Positions 8,388 through 18,407 of a stretch of DNA of 64,000 bases are shown piece after piece. The notes below the pieces were generated by a model. It was not told where the DNA came from and did not search any database. It saw only the letters and a list, made by a program, of their open reading frames with translations. How positions within the stretch are numbered: position 1 is the first letter of the stretch; each line of letters starts with the position of its first letter. Both the position numbers and the translations under genes were made by a program. Source of the stretch: Methanoculleus sp. 7T (GTDB taxonomy: Archaea; Halobacteriota; Methanomicrobia; Methanomicrobiales; Methanoculleaceae); assembly GCF_023195915.1 (NCBI RefSeq), contig NZ_JALPRP010000001.1, positions 310,001 to 374,000 of the forward strand, given 5' to 3'.

Positions 8388-11300
8388 ATGAAGATAAAAT
8401 TCAAGCACCAGGCATTCCAGGCCGAGGCTGCAAAGGCGGTCTGCGACGTCTTCTCCGGCCAACCGAAGATCACTCCCACGTACCTTATCGATAGAGGTCT
8501 TATCGAAAAAAAAGACCGGCAGATAACATTCGGCGACGGAAGTCTGATCGATGAGGACTACATCGACACCACGGGGTACAGGAACGGCAAAATCGAGATC
8601 TCAGAGAACGACATCCTGAAAAACCTCCAGACAATCCAGCGGAACTTGCAGATCGAACCTTCAAGAGAGCTTGAAGGCACCTACAACCTTTCAATCGAGA
8701 TGGAGACCGGCGTCGGAAAGACCTACACCTACATCAAGACAATGTACGAACTCAACAAAAGGTACGGTTTTACCAAGTTCATCGTTGTCGTTCCCTCCGT
8801 TGCCATTCGTGAAGGTGTTTACAAGTCATTTCAACTGACGGAAGACCACTTCGCGGAGGATTACGGCAAGAAGATCCGGTACTTCATCTACAACTCAAAA
8901 CATCTCTATAACATCGATCAGTTCGCAAACGATAGCGGCATTAACGTGATGATCATCAATTCCCAGGCATTCAATGCGAGGGGGAAGGATGCACGGCGGA
9001 TTTATATGGAACTCGATTCGTTCAGGAGCCGCCGCCCGATAGACGTCATCGCAAAGACAAACCCGATCCTGATCATCGATGAACCCCAGTCGGTCGAAGG
9101 CCCGGTAACAAAGGAGGCGCTTACGAAGTTCAACCCCCTGATCACCCTTCGCTATTCCGCAACCCTCCGAAAAAACGAAACCTATAACATGATTTACCGG
9201 ATTGATGCCCTAGAGGCCTACAATAAACGCCTGGTCAAAAAGATCGCCGTAAAAGGGATATCGGTCACAGGCTCCACGGGAACGGAAGGCTATCTCTATC
9301 TTGAAGGCCTGAACTTCTCAACGATCTCTGCTCCAACCGCCACGCTTGAGTTCGAGGTCAGAGGAAAGAACGGACTTCGCAAAGTCACCCGGAACGTCTC
9401 TGAAGGATACAGTCTGTACGAAAACTCCGGTGGACTGAATCAGTATAAGGGGTACACCGTTTCAGAGATCAACGGCCTTACAAACATGGTCTCCTTCATA
9501 AATGGGGTCTCCGTTGCTGCCGGAGAGGTTCGGGGCTTTACCGATGAGGAGCAGATCCGCAGGATACAGATCCGTGAGACGATCAAGTCTCATCTTGAGC
9601 GTGAACGGGTCCTCTTTCACAAGGGGATCAAGGTCTTATCACTCTTCTTCATCGACGAAGTTGCTAAATACCGACAGTATGACGATTCCGATGTGCCCCA
9701 AAACGGGAATTATGCCGAGATCTTTGAAGAAGAATACCGCTCCGAAGTTGAGAACCTTAAATCATCCCTCAAGGATGACGAATATCTCAAATACCTGAAT
9801 GGAATAAACGCCGAGGAGACCCATCAGGGATACTTCTCCATTGATAAAAGAAGTAACCGATACGTCGACGGCACCGCAAAAGGGAAAGAGGATATCTCCG
9901 ATGATGTCGATGCCTACGATCTGATCATGAAGGACAAAGAGCGGCTTCTCGATCTCAGAGAGCCGGTCAGGTTCATCTTCTCACACTCCGCCCTCAGAGA
10001 AGGATGGGACAACCCGAATGTCTTCCAGATCTGCACACTGAAGATGAGTAGTTCTGAGGTTCGCAAGCGGCAGGAAGTAGGCCGGGGACTCAGGCTGTGC
10101 GTAAACAATAACGGCGAGAGGATGGATGCCAATGTTCTCGGCGATGATGTTCACGCCATCAACGTCTTAACCGTCATCGCCAACGAAAGTTATGACGAAT
10201 TTGCCCGCACCCTGCAAAGCGAGATGGCAGAAGCCGTTGCAGACAGGCCGCGCGTCGTCGATGCCGGGTTGTTTGAGGGCATGATTATCACAGGCGTAAA
10301 CGGTGTGGAGCAGGTCATCGATCCGGCCCTTGCAAGAAAGATCAACAACAGCCTTGTAAGAAATGCCTATCTCGATGACAACGGCGCACTCACAGACAAC
10401 TATTATGATGATGTGAAAGCAGGGAAATTCAGTCTCCCGGACGATCTGGTAGAATACTCGACCTCAATAACAGGAATACTCAATGAAGTCTATAATCCCG
10501 ACACATTTAAGCCGGAGGATGCAAGAAAAGCGAATGTTGACCTGCACATAATCGACGACAAACTTGAGATGAAGGAGTTTAAATCTCTCTGGAAGAGAAT
10601 AAACTCAAAAACTGCATATATCGTCGATTTCGATTCGGAAGAACTCATAACGAGATCTATCGCTCATCTGGATAGAAACCTCAAAGTGCAGAAGATATTT
10701 TACAGGGTCGAATCGGGCGCACAAAAGGACACAATCGCCGATAAGGAATCCATTGTTAACGGGGAATCCTTTGAAAAGAATGAGAGCGAAAGTGCACTCA
10801 CGGAGGCAAAAGCAAACAGCGCCGTAAAATACGATCTGATCGGGAAAGTTGCAGAGTCTACGAAACTCACCCGGAGGGACGTCGCTGAAATCCTGAAGGG
10901 AATTAAAAAGAGCACATTCGATCAGTTCCGGAACAATCCGGAAGAATTTATCATCAAAACTTCGAAACTCATCGATGAGCAGAAAGCAACGGTAATTGTG
11001 GAGCACATCGAGTACAACCTGCTTGAGAACAAGTACGATACCGGTATTTTTACCGAGCCGTTCCTCAAGAGAGGAACGCTTGGAAAGAACGCAGTTCCGG
11101 CAAAAAGGAGTCTTTACAATTATATCGTCACGGATTCTGATACTGAAAGGAAGTTTGCAGAGGAACTCGACAAAGACAAAAACGTTGCTGTCTATGTCAA
11201 ACTGCCAAATGGATTCTATATCGATACTCCTGTCGGGAAATACAACCCTGACTGGGCGATTGCATTCTATGAAGGATCTGTAAAGCACATCTATTTCGTT

Positions 11301-11459
11301 GCCGAGACAAAGGGGAATTTATCCACAATGCAGTTGCGTGAGATAGAGTCCTTAAAAATCCACTGTGCCAGGGCGCATTTCAAGAGAATCAGTTCTGATT
11401 TTGTAAAATATGAGGTTGTTACGGATTATAATAGATTATTAACTGAAGTCATGAAATGA
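8388..11459 (+). CDS. res: type III restriction endonuclease subunit (Res)
   Basis: 1023 aa SF2 helicase-nuclease. Walker A is METGVGKTYTYIK near residue 103, and motif II is IIDEPQSV. Motif III resembles LRYSATLRKNE, and motif VI lies in RKRQEVGRGLRLCV. Near the C-terminus the PD-(D/E)XK nuclease is visible as NPDWAIAF followed by FVAETKG. It should translocate or signal along DNA from an unmodified Mod site and cut when two complexes meet. Preceded by AAGGCGG-type sequence and 16 bp after mod. No frameshift is seen, so the type III system looks complete apart from its accessory DUF4391 gene. Confidence 0.93.
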   Translation: MKIKFKHQAFQAEAAKAVCDVFSGQPKITPTYLIDRGLIEKKDRQITFGDGSLIDEDYIDTTGYRNGKIEISENDILKNLQTIQRNLQIEPSRELEGTYNLSIEMETGVGKTYTYIKTMYELNKRYGFTKFIVVVPSVAIREGVYKSFQLTEDHFAEDYGKKIRYFIYNSKHLYNIDQFANDSGINVMIINSQAFNARGKDARRIYMELDSFRSRRPIDVIAKTNPILIIDEPQSVEGPVTKEALTKFNPLITLRYSATLRKNETYNMIYRIDALEAYNKRLVKKIAVKGISVTGSTGTEGYLYLEGLNFSTISAPTATLEFEVRGKNGLRKVTRNVSEGYSLYENSGGLNQYKGYTVSEINGLTNMVSFINGVSVAAGEVRGFTDEEQIRRIQIRETIKSHLERERVLFHKGIKVLSLFFIDEVAKYRQYDDSDVPQNGNYAEIFEEEYRSEVENLKSSLKDDEYLKYLNGINAEETHQGYFSIDKRSNRYVDGTAKGKEDISDDVDAYDLIMKDKERLLDLREPVRFIFSHSALREGWDNPNVFQICTLKMSSSEVRKRQEVGRGLRLCVNNNGERMDANVLGDDVHAINVLTVIANESYDEFARTLQSEMAEAVADRPRVVDAGLFEGMIITGVNGVEQVIDPALARKINNSLVRNAYLDDNGALTDNYYDDVKAGKFSLPDDLVEYSTSITGILNEVYNPDTFKPEDARKANVDLHIIDDKLEMKEFKSLWKRINSKTAYIVDFDSEELITRSIAHLDRNLKVQKIFYRVESGAQKDTIADKESIVNGESFEKNESESALTEAKANSAVKYDLIGKVAESTKLTRRDVAEILKGIKKSTFDQFRNNPEEFIIKTSKLIDEQKATVIVEHIEYNLLENKYDTGIFTEPFLKRGTLGKNAVPAKRSLYNYIVTDSDTERKFAEELDKDKNVAVYVKLPNGFYIDTPVGKYNPDWAIAFYEGSVKHIYFVAETKGNLSTMQLREIESLKIHCARAHFKRISSDFVKYEVVTDYNRLLTEVMK

Positions 11460-11919
11460 ACATTCCATTTTCATTTATGGAAGTCACCCAAAACAGATCG
11501 TACTCCCGGTTCTGTCGATGGAATGATCGGTATTTGGTTCTGAAAAGATCCTGATCTGGTGTCAGTTCCGGGGGTTTCAGCGAAGACCCAGGGTCTTCTT
11601 GACTTGCTGATGCTCGCCGTCCGGAGATCAGAGATTTTCTCAAGGTCGCTATCCCTCCTCCTCCCGGTCCCCCAACATCACGATAGAGGGCGTATGGCAG
11701 TCTTCTTCAATATACGGGATTTATCCTTCCCCCGTCCTATTTTCGGGGGACGACCGTAGGGAGGCGAGAAATGGAGCGTGGATGGCACTCGGAGAGATCA
11801 GGGGATATGACGCGATGAAGATGCCGGAGGGGTTCGCCCCGGTCGGGGAGTAGATCACCCCTTCCGGGGGATAGGCAACCGGATCCTTCTTCACCTCCCG
11901 GCCCATCACCGTACTTGCA
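11460..11919. other. intergenic region without a convincing gene
   Basis: About 460 bp between res and the Fe-S protein gene. Short frames exist in both directions but none has both a ribosome site and protein-like composition. A GC-rich inverted segment around 11730-11755 (CCCCCGTCC...GGGGGACG) might act as a transcription terminator. No repeat or RNA gene was recognised. Confidence 0.4.
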
Positions 11920-12585
11920 ATGCCGAGCGACCGGGAGATCCTCAGGGCGGCTCTTGAGCGGGCACGCATGCTCGGGGCCGACGCGGCGGGCGCCGTCCCT
12001 GCAGCCCGGCTCATCGACTGCCCTTCGGCGGTCGCGGATGGGCATCAGGGATCGCAGGCGGACCGGGGCACCTACATCGTCCTCGGCCTCTACCATGACC
12101 CCGAGCACCCCGAACTCGACCTCTGGGAAGAGGGCCGGGGAACACCCGGAGACCGGATCCTCGGGAAGATCGGGAGAGAACTCGGTCTCTGGATGCAGGA
12201 GCGGTACGGCATCGGGACCCGGGTCGTCCCCTACCAACTCCGGGACGGCGGCATCTACCTCAAGGATGCGGCGTGCATGGCGGGTATCGGGAGCATGGGG
12301 AAGAACAACCTCGTCCTCGTCCCGGGCTACGGACCGAGGGTCCGGTTCCGGGCGGTATGGGTGGACCTAGACAGCCCCGGCGAGGAACTCCCGAGGCACG
12401 ACCTCCCCTGTGCCGGTTGCGAGGGGTACTGCCTCCGGGCCTGCCCGATGGATGCCTTTGCCGCCGGGGTGTTCAGCCGGGAGCGGTGCATGGCGCGGAT
12501 GGACGCCGACAAAGCCTCGGGCAGGGAGCGGATCGACCACTGCCGCGCCTGCGAACTCGCCTGCCCGGCCGCCCGGGAAGAGTGA
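11920..12585 (+). CDS. QueG-like double [4Fe-4S] protein
   Basis: 221 aa. The C-terminal third carries eight cysteines in ferredoxin style: CAGCEGYCLRACP, then ERCM, then CRACELACP, which should bind two [4Fe-4S] clusters. The preceding domain, with GIGSMGKNNLVLVPGYGPRV, resembles the cobalamin/active-site domain of epoxyqueuosine reductase (QueG) and related reductive-dehalogenase-like proteins. At 221 residues it is shorter than QueG (about 350-380), so the queuosine role should not be assumed; methanogens contain several such shortened paralogues of unknown function. The start codon choice (ATG at 11920) is not supported by a clear ribosome site. Confidence 0.7.
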   Translation: MPSDREILRAALERARMLGADAAGAVPAARLIDCPSAVADGHQGSQADRGTYIVLGLYHDPEHPELDLWEEGRGTPGDRILGKIGRELGLWMQERYGIGTRVVPYQLRDGGIYLKDAACMAGIGSMGKNNLVLVPGYGPRVRFRAVWVDLDSPGEELPRHDLPCAGCEGYCLRACPMDAFAAGVFSRERCMARMDADKASGRERIDHCRACELACPAAREE

Positions 12586-12608
12586 CCTGCGCCCCGGACG
12601 GCACCCGG

Positions 12609-13532
12609 TCATATCGTCTTCTCCAGCACCCACTCAACCAGTCCCGTATCCACGACCATCCTTGAGAGTCGCCGGGGAGGGACCAGCACCACCCCCAAGT
12701 CCGCGGGCACCTCGTACTTCGCCAGGGCGTCGTCAGGGGAGTGAACGACATAGAAGAACTTCCTGAATTCGTCCTGATTGAACTGACCTGCATATTCGAG
12801 AAACTCGGCAAGGGTCGACCTCGATTTCACCTGGACCTGATAGAACTCTCTGTTGATCAGGTCTTCGAACTCGATATCCGCAAACTTCATCGTCTTACCG
12901 ACGACGCTCCTTCGTCTCCAGCCTGCCCCTGCAAAGACCAGATCGACGAGCACCTCGAAGTCCTTCCAGTGCAGGTATTTGATCAGGGTCTCTGTTCGAC
13001 GAACCAACTCTTCCCGTGCGCTGACGACCGCGGTATAATCGGGCGTATGCTCCTCGTTTATCAGGCGTCTGAGGGTATCAAGCGGCCTGACGGTGCATGA
13101 GGTGGCCTGGTAGGCCTGCAACTGGGCAACGACACCGGGCAGCGTATTGACGAGGAGCACCCTTCCCCGGACGCTCCGGTCGTGCCAGCCGCCGTCGGTC
13201 AGGCGGTACTTGGAGATCTCGTCCTCAAGGATGGGGCCGTCCTGAAGCCGGCACCACCAGAGCTTCGAGTCAGAGAACGTAATCCATACATCGCTGTGGT
13301 TCGAGCCATGGATCGTTCTGAGGGAGTTGAAGTCGTGGGTGGCGCTGCCCCGGTTCCGGACCTTATCCCGGATCGCCTTCTCGATTCTGTCCCACCGCTC
13401 ATGGTGGATATCATCAAGGCTGACGTTGGTCCAGCCGATCCGCATCTTTCCTTCTTCGATGCTTGATCGCTCCCACTTTCCTCTCTCGCCCAACTTGATG
13501 TAATAGGCATGATCGAAGTCAATGCTCTCCAT
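12609..13532 (-). CDS. Mrr-like PD-(D/E)XK restriction endonuclease candidate
   Basis: 307 aa. The C-terminal half resembles an Mrr-type nuclease core: a helix with FEVLVDLVFAGAGW, an acidic strand FADIEFEDL, and YQVQVKSRSTLAEF giving the Q-x-K signature. The N-terminal half (WWCRLQDGP, IGWTNVSLDD) may be a target- or modification-recognition domain. The start at 13532 was chosen because the longer frame to 13628 adds unlikely sequence. It is divergent from the helicase gene (13871) across 338 bp; both could form a two-gene restriction-like module, but this is inference. Function otherwise unknown. Confidence 0.6.
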   Translation of the reverse strand: MESIDFDHAYYIKLGERGKWERSSIEEGKMRIGWTNVSLDDIHHERWDRIEKAIRDKVRNRGSATHDFNSLRTIHGSNHSDVWITFSDSKLWWCRLQDGPILEDEISKYRLTDGGWHDRSVRGRVLLVNTLPGVVAQLQAYQATSCTVRPLDTLRRLINEEHTPDYTAVVSAREELVRRTETLIKYLHWKDFEVLVDLVFAGAGWRRRSVVGKTMKFADIEFEDLINREFYQVQVKSRSTLAEFLEYAGQFNQDEFRKFFYVVHSPDDALAKYEVPADLGVVLVPPRRLSRMVVDTGLVEWVLEKTI

Positions 13533-13870
13533 AGCCCCATCCTCCGAATACAAAGTGCTAATGGGTTCCGATGCGTAAAAACGTATGGTCTGGCTCCCCC
13601 ATTGGGCGTTCATCGCTACATTGTGCATTTTTCTACTTCAGAATCGGGAAGAACCCGGTGTGTATCGCTCCCGCCCCCATCAACCCCATGCGACCTACCG
13701 GAAATACAAAAAGCAATATGTGGTTCTATTAACAACTATCAACAGTCAAGGGAACCCCTCGATAAAAATACCCTTGCCTTTGGAGTGAACCGCGGAACAT
13801 CCTGCATTCCCCGCCGGTCGTAACGGGAGGCCGGCATCTCCGTCCTCAGTACAAACTGCGAGCATAGCCT

Positions 13871-16519
13871 ATGAAGAGACTCCGACAGGATGAGATCGAC
13901 TATTTGGCACATCCCGAGCGGTCAACCTTCGACTACTTCAAGGCAGAGATTCTCGACCAACTCCCGAAGGCTGCAGCGCTCGGCATCGCAGATGAAGAGC
14001 TGCTGAATTACTACGACAACAAGTATCACCGCGATCCGAGGTTCGTTCTCCGGCTCGACCCAAACGGCGGGAACTACGCCGAACTCGAGGCATGGGTGGC
14101 CGAGACCGCGTATCAGATTGTCGGGGAGCGCATGGGAGACCCAAAGGCATTCCGGGAGATCGAGAAGGAGTTCACTGTGTTCAGATCGCAGTCGCTCTTT
14201 GCGCTCCACCCCTACCCGGAGGCCCAGAAGATCCAGCTCCTCAAGAAGATCGCGATCCAACTGCATATGCAGCCCACCGCGATCGACGAGACCGCCCGTC
14301 TCTTTGCGGTCGGGAGCTCGGTCTTCGCAATGGAACACTTCACCCAACTGATCGAGTCGGGGCACCTGAAAGAGTTCTCTCGGCAACTCTTCCGCCCAAA
14401 AGAGGAGTTATCCCGGCTTGCCTCCCGGCCGATGCTCCTCTACCCGCTATGGGACCACCAGAAGCAGGCGCTTGAGGCGTGGCTGCACCACGGGGGGAAC
14501 GGCATCCTTGAGATGGCAACCGCAACAGGGAAGACGCTGGTTGGGCTTGCAGCGGCACAGAATCTTTTTGAAAGACACGGCAGAGTGCATGTTCTCGTCC
14601 TGGCACACTCCCGGGCTCTGCTTGACCAATGGAGACGGGAGGCCATCGATAAGTTGGGGCTCGTCGGAGATCCCGGCGCAGACTACACCTCGCCGCTCAC
14701 CTACGACGGCAAGTTTACCGTTGAGTTCAACACCCTGCAGACGGTCTATAGGAACCCCACAGGTTGCCAAGCAGACCTGCTCATCGTCGACGAGGTACAT
14801 CACGGTGCCGGGCTGCAGTTCCGAAAGGCTCTCACCGTCCCGTGCAGGTGGAAGATGGGACTCTCGGCGACGGTCGAGGGAGCCGAGCGAGAGCAGGTCC
14901 TCGATCAGTATCTTGGAAAAACCGTCTACACCTTCACGCTCAGCGAGGCTCGCCGGCGGGGGGCCGTGCCGGACTTCAGGCTTTTCGTCCACAAGACATT
15001 CTTGGATATCGGAGAGGACCAGGAGTTCCGGGATATCTCCGAGCATATAACCAGACTTCTGAACTACATCAACACAAACCATCAGAGAAGGATTCTGGTC
15101 CTCTCCGGCCACAAATTCAGCCGGTTCGAAAACCTCTCCGACTTCGTGAAACTCATGAGGAACACCCGCTACTCGGAGGCCGAGGTCCCTGAAGAGTGGC
15201 AGAAACTGGCCGGCCTGATCTACAAGCGGCGGTTGATCATCTACCGCTCGTCTCCCAAGATGGAGCAGGCCGTCGCTCTGATGAAGCAACTTGGGAGTCA
15301 GAAGAAGTGTGTCGTCTTTTCGATGGATATCGAGACCTGTGAGCGTATGTACCGGATGGTGAAGGGGAGCGTGAACGCTCACCGGGTCCACTCTAAACTG
15401 TCCCCAGACGACGTACGACGGTCGCTCAACGCCTTCCGAACCTGCACGGCCGGCGTCCTCATCGCTCCCAGGATGCTTGATGAGGGTATCGACGTTCCGG
15501 ACGCTGAGGTTGGGATCAACGTCGCATCGGCAAAGACCAAACTGCAGTTCGTTCAACGTATGGGGCGGATACTGCGAAGGAAGCCCGATAAGAGACCTGT
15601 GTTCCACCATTTTGTCGCTCTGCCCCGCTCGTTCGTTACGGCCGAGGACTCGTTCACCTACCAAAACGACCTTGCCTGGATCCATGACATCGCTTTGAAA
15701 CTCGACATCCCGATAGAGAATTACGAGCAGGATGATGAGGAGATCGTTGAACTTGAGAAGCAATCCGAAGCGACCGTCCGGACATATCATACGGCCCGCC
15801 AGTGTATCATCACCGATGACTTCGGGACGATTTATATCAAAAATATCATCGATTCCATCGGTGATGACGCCCGGGAACGGCTGATCGCGCTTCTCGAAAC
15901 TACCTCAGGCGTCATCACCGACGAAGTGTGGATCACCCTTCTCCGGAGGGTCTACGGAACAGAGTGCGGGATCAATATATCCAGTCTTCGCTGGCTCCTG
16001 ATCGTCGCGGGGAGGGATCCCGCCGCGCTGAAATCACTGCTCCTCATGGGGAAGAAGCCTGCGCGACCACCGGTCCAACCATCGATGTCACTGCAGCCGT
16101 CGGCGGCTCCGGCTCCCCCCGCTCCCCGCACTCCGGAGGACAAGGCAGAGAAGATCTCGGGCCTTATCACCACGATGGAAGAAGGCAGAACCTCAAACGA
16201 GAGGAACAGGGCCGCCCGGGCATTGATTGACATCGGGCCGCCTGCGGTCGAGATGCTCACCTCGAGGCTGAAGAGTTCAAGTGCAGGGCTGCGGATCGTC
16301 TATATTTTAGGAGCGATTGGAGACCGAAGAGCGGTCGACCCGCTCACGGTCTGTCTGAGAGGACGTGATCCGAAGATGCGGAAAAGCGCTGCTGAGGCGC
16401 TGGGCAGGATCGGTCATCCCCGGGCACAACTCGCCCTTACGAAGGCGCTCAGGGATCGAGACCCCGAGGTGGTAGCAGCAGTAAAACAAGCGCTCCAGGA
16501 TTTACGGGCAGGCAAGTGA
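13871..16519 (+). CDS. SF2 DEAD/DEAH helicase with C-terminal HEAT repeats
   Basis: 882 aa. The helicase core runs from about residue 195 to 590: motif I MATATGKTLVGLAAA, motif II LLIVDEVHHGAG, motif III MGLSATVEG, motif V DEGIDVPDAEVGIN, and motif VI FVQRMGRILRRK. A Pro/Ala-rich linker near 740-765 leads to HEAT/PBS-lyase-like repeats (ARALIDIGPPAVEMLTSRL, RIVYILGAIGDRRAVDPL, SAAEALGRIGHPRAQLAL). About 190 N-terminal residues are unassigned. XPB-like helicases with added protein-interaction repeats are common in defence islands. It is divergent from the Mrr-like gene. No frameshift is visible. Confidence 0.8.
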   Translation: MKRLRQDEIDYLAHPERSTFDYFKAEILDQLPKAAALGIADEELLNYYDNKYHRDPRFVLRLDPNGGNYAELEAWVAETAYQIVGERMGDPKAFREIEKEFTVFRSQSLFALHPYPEAQKIQLLKKIAIQLHMQPTAIDETARLFAVGSSVFAMEHFTQLIESGHLKEFSRQLFRPKEELSRLASRPMLLYPLWDHQKQALEAWLHHGGNGILEMATATGKTLVGLAAAQNLFERHGRVHVLVLAHSRALLDQWRREAIDKLGLVGDPGADYTSPLTYDGKFTVEFNTLQTVYRNPTGCQADLLIVDEVHHGAGLQFRKALTVPCRWKMGLSATVEGAEREQVLDQYLGKTVYTFTLSEARRRGAVPDFRLFVHKTFLDIGEDQEFRDISEHITRLLNYINTNHQRRILVLSGHKFSRFENLSDFVKLMRNTRYSEAEVPEEWQKLAGLIYKRRLIIYRSSPKMEQAVALMKQLGSQKKCVVFSMDIETCERMYRMVKGSVNAHRVHSKLSPDDVRRSLNAFRTCTAGVLIAPRMLDEGIDVPDAEVGINVASAKTKLQFVQRMGRILRRKPDKRPVFHHFVALPRSFVTAEDSFTYQNDLAWIHDIALKLDIPIENYEQDDEEIVELEKQSEATVRTYHTARQCIITDDFGTIYIKNIIDSIGDDARERLIALLETTSGVITDEVWITLLRRVYGTECGINISSLRWLLIVAGRDPAALKSLLLMGKKPARPPVQPSMSLQPSAAPAPPAPRTPEDKAEKISGLITTMEEGRTSNERNRAARALIDIGPPAVEMLTSRLKSSSAGLRIVYILGAIGDRRAVDPLTVCLRGRDPKMRKSAAEALGRIGHPRAQLALTKALRDRDPEVVAAVKQALQDLRAGK

Positions 16520-16855
16520 TCCGGGACGGCAGTGTGGGCCGGGTTTGAGCACGAGCTGGCATGGGGCGCAGCCGGGATACTCGTTGCGGATGGCCTTCAC
16601 CTTCAGGGGATCAAGCCACTCTGCAGTCCCCCCTGCTCTGAATCTAAGTAAGCAGGGGCTGCTTCCGTGCTCCAGGATCTTGTGATCCCATTCTATGAGA
16701 GCAATCCTCAGAGTTAATCAGGAAGGTTCATTATCCGGTTCGGGAAGACTCCGTACGATCCTGCAACAACACGCCCCACGCCCGTAAGCGGTGCAGGAGA
16801 ACAGAAGGTTTGGTCGGGTTGGCCGCACCAAGGGCCGCAGAACGGAGACCGTGTG
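16520..16855. other. intergenic region, nothing recognised
   Basis: 336 bp after the helicase gene. Neither strand shows a frame with a ribosome site and protein-like composition, and no repeat or RNA structure stood out. Confidence 0.4.
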
Positions 16856-17017
16856 ATGAAGGTGCTTGTGAGGACCCCTTCCGGGGTTGAAGAAGTCAGG
16901 GAAGTCGACTCCGACGATGTCATCCCAGGCGACATCCTGGACGACGGCTCGCTCGTCCTCGAACTCTGGGACGAGTTGTCCGATGACGACTACTTGGCAC
17001 TCGGCCTGTATGACTGA
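16856..17017 (+). CDS. small acidic protein, 53 aa
   Basis: ATG at 16856 preceded by ACGGAG; ends TGA at 17015-17017. The product MKVLVRTPSGVEEVREVD and onwards is strongly acidic (LELWDELSDDDYLALGLYD at the C-terminus) and has the even composition of a real folded small protein. No family recognised. It sits upstream of, and convergent with, the hepT/mntA pair. Its acidity is compatible with a DNA-mimic or antitoxin-like role, but nothing in the sequence proves that. Confidence 0.5.
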   Translation: MKVLVRTPSGVEEVREVDSDDVIPGDILDDGSLVLELWDELSDDDYLALGLYD

Positions 17018-17151
17018 GCACAATGGCAGGGTGCAGTCGGGGGAACCGGAAGGGTGCCGCCACACTCGTTGTTGCCCATGGCACGGCTCCATTCCCTTCC
17101 GGCACACTTCTCTCCGGCAGCGTCGCTCCAGCCGGGGGCAGAAGAGTGGAA

Positions 17152-17499
17152 TCACTGAGCAGGCTCACCCTCGAGCATCTCCCCAACCGCAATCTGCAGT
17201 TCCGGGATTTTGCTCCGGATGACGTCCCACACGATCTCGTTGTGGACCCCAAAGTAGGCGTGAATGAGGATGTCCCGCATTCCTGCAATCTTCCTCCAGG
17301 GAACACCGGCATGCTTGCATTTGAGTGGTTCGGGGATGAGCTTGACGGCCTCGCCGATGACCATAAGGTTCCGGATCACGCCATCCTGTACGAGATCGTT
17401 CTTTGTGAACTCCTCGTAGTCCATTCCCTGGGTGTACCGTTCAATTCTCTCGATAGCCTCAAGGATGTCCCGAAGGTAGAGGTTATATTCCCGGGACAT
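17152..17499 (-). CDS. hepT: HepT-like toxin (HEPN RNase/AMPylation target)
   Basis: 115 aa, all-helical HEPN protein. The R-x4-H motif is visible in [12 protein letters not shown], the catalytic signature of HepT toxins. The upstream helices ([35 protein letters not shown]) are characteristic of the DUF86/HepT family. Such toxins cleave RNA, and the cognate MntA neutralises them by adding AMP to a Tyr near the motif (a Tyr follows the His here: HAYFG). The start overlaps the end of the mntA-like gene by 17 bp, showing an operon with antitoxin first. Confidence 0.88.
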   Translation of the reverse strand: MSREYNLYLRDILEAIERIERYTQGMDYEEFTKNDLVQDGVIRNLMVIGEAVKLIPEPLKCKHAGVPWRKIAGMRDILIHAYFGVHNEIVWDVIRSKIPELQIAVGEMLEGEPAQ

Positions 17500-17785
17500 A
17501 CCTGACGCTCTTGAGGATATAAGGCGCGAGACCCGGTTTTATGGTGTCGCGGTCGACAAGGTCGACGTTTCTCCCGAAGAGGTCTTCGAGGAAGAACTTG
17601 AGATCCATGTATGTGTCGAAGGAACGCTTCCCCTCCTCGAACTCGATGAGGATATCGATATCGCTCTCTTCGCGCTCTTCGCCCCGGACGAAGGAACCAA
17701 AGACGCCGATCCGCCGGACACCAAGCCCCCGGATCCGCTCCCGGTGATCTGCCAGCGCTCCGATAATGCATTCAGCCGTAAGCAT
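17483..17785 (-). CDS. mntA: MntA-type minimal nucleotidyltransferase antitoxin
   Basis: 100 aa. The nucleotidyltransferase signature is complete: [20 protein letters not shown], with GS and the D-x-D metal ligands. The C-terminal part ([20 protein letters not shown]) is the usual short helix-strand extension with the third acidic residue. It should AMPylate and silence the downstream HepT. It precedes hepT in the same transcript and overlaps it, the classic arrangement of this toxin-antitoxin module. Confidence 0.88.
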   Translation of the reverse strand: MLTAECIIGALADHRERIRGLGVRRIGVFGSFVRGEEREESDIDILIEFEEGKRSFDTYMDLKFFLEDLFGRNVDLVDRDTIKPGLAPYILKSVRYVPGI

Positions 17786-18153
17786 GCCGCACTATACTTC
17801 CATTACGCCTTGATCTGGATAACGCTTTTCCCCGGGTTGTCACGGTGCATGGCTGGCGTCGGCCTGGATCTCGGCAACGGCCCCTCGTCCGGGGTTCTCT
17901 GCGGGTGCACCATCATGACATCCAGGAGACCGGGTCTCCGGTCGGAGATGGACTGCCGTAACCGTTGGGTGCTATGGGTAGAGCGGGTTGTTTTCCGGTT
18001 CTGCCATTCCGTTATCTCCAGTCAGGCGTTTGTCGCGATTGGATAGGTGCTTTTTGAGTAGGGCCTGGTTTTGCCAGCCGGGAGAAGGCTGCCCGGAGAT
18101 GTCGGTCAGCATTATCACGACGTAAGAGATCGATAATCTACAGGTGGAAGATC
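17786..18153. other. intergenic region upstream of mntA and hicB-like genes
   Basis: 368 bp between divergent genes. It should contain both promoters, but no clean archaeal TATA box or inverted repeat could be assigned. No coding frame with a ribosome site was found. Confidence 0.35.
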
Positions 18154-18366
18154 ATGAGGACGTTTGCGGCCGTGCTCTACAAGGAAGAAGATAGTTACAT
18201 TGCGGAATGCCCGGAGGTCGGCACCACGAGCCAGGGCTGGACGGTGGAAGAGGTGGTAGCAAACCTCAAAGAAGCAATGGAACTCTACCTTGCCGAGTTC
18301 CCGGTTGAGGAGCGGAGAAGGCCGATCATTCCGACGTTTGAGGTGACCGAGGGTGCCACGGGCTAA
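18154..18366 (+). CDS. HicB-like antitoxin, apparently orphan
   Basis: 70 aa with the HicB partial RNase-H-like fold: FAAVLYKEEDSYIAECPEVG, then the conserved TSQGWTVEEVVANLKEAMEL, then LYLAEFPVEE. GGTGG lies six bases before the ATG. HicB proteins normally neutralise a HicA double-stranded-RNA-binding mRNase encoded next to them. I see no HicA frame on either side, so this is either an orphan antitoxin or the remnant of a pair. Confidence 0.8.
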   Translation: MRTFAAVLYKEEDSYIAECPEVGTTSQGWTVEEVVANLKEAMELYLAEFPVEERRRPIIPTFEVTEGATG

Positions 18367-18407
18367 AGGCCCGTCCCGGGCGAAAGAGTGATCAAAAGTT
18401 ACCTTGG

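Noticed and set aside
11920-12585. Calling the Fe-S protein queG
   Set aside because: Only 221 aa against about 350-380 for QueG; key cobalamin-binding region cannot be confirmed.
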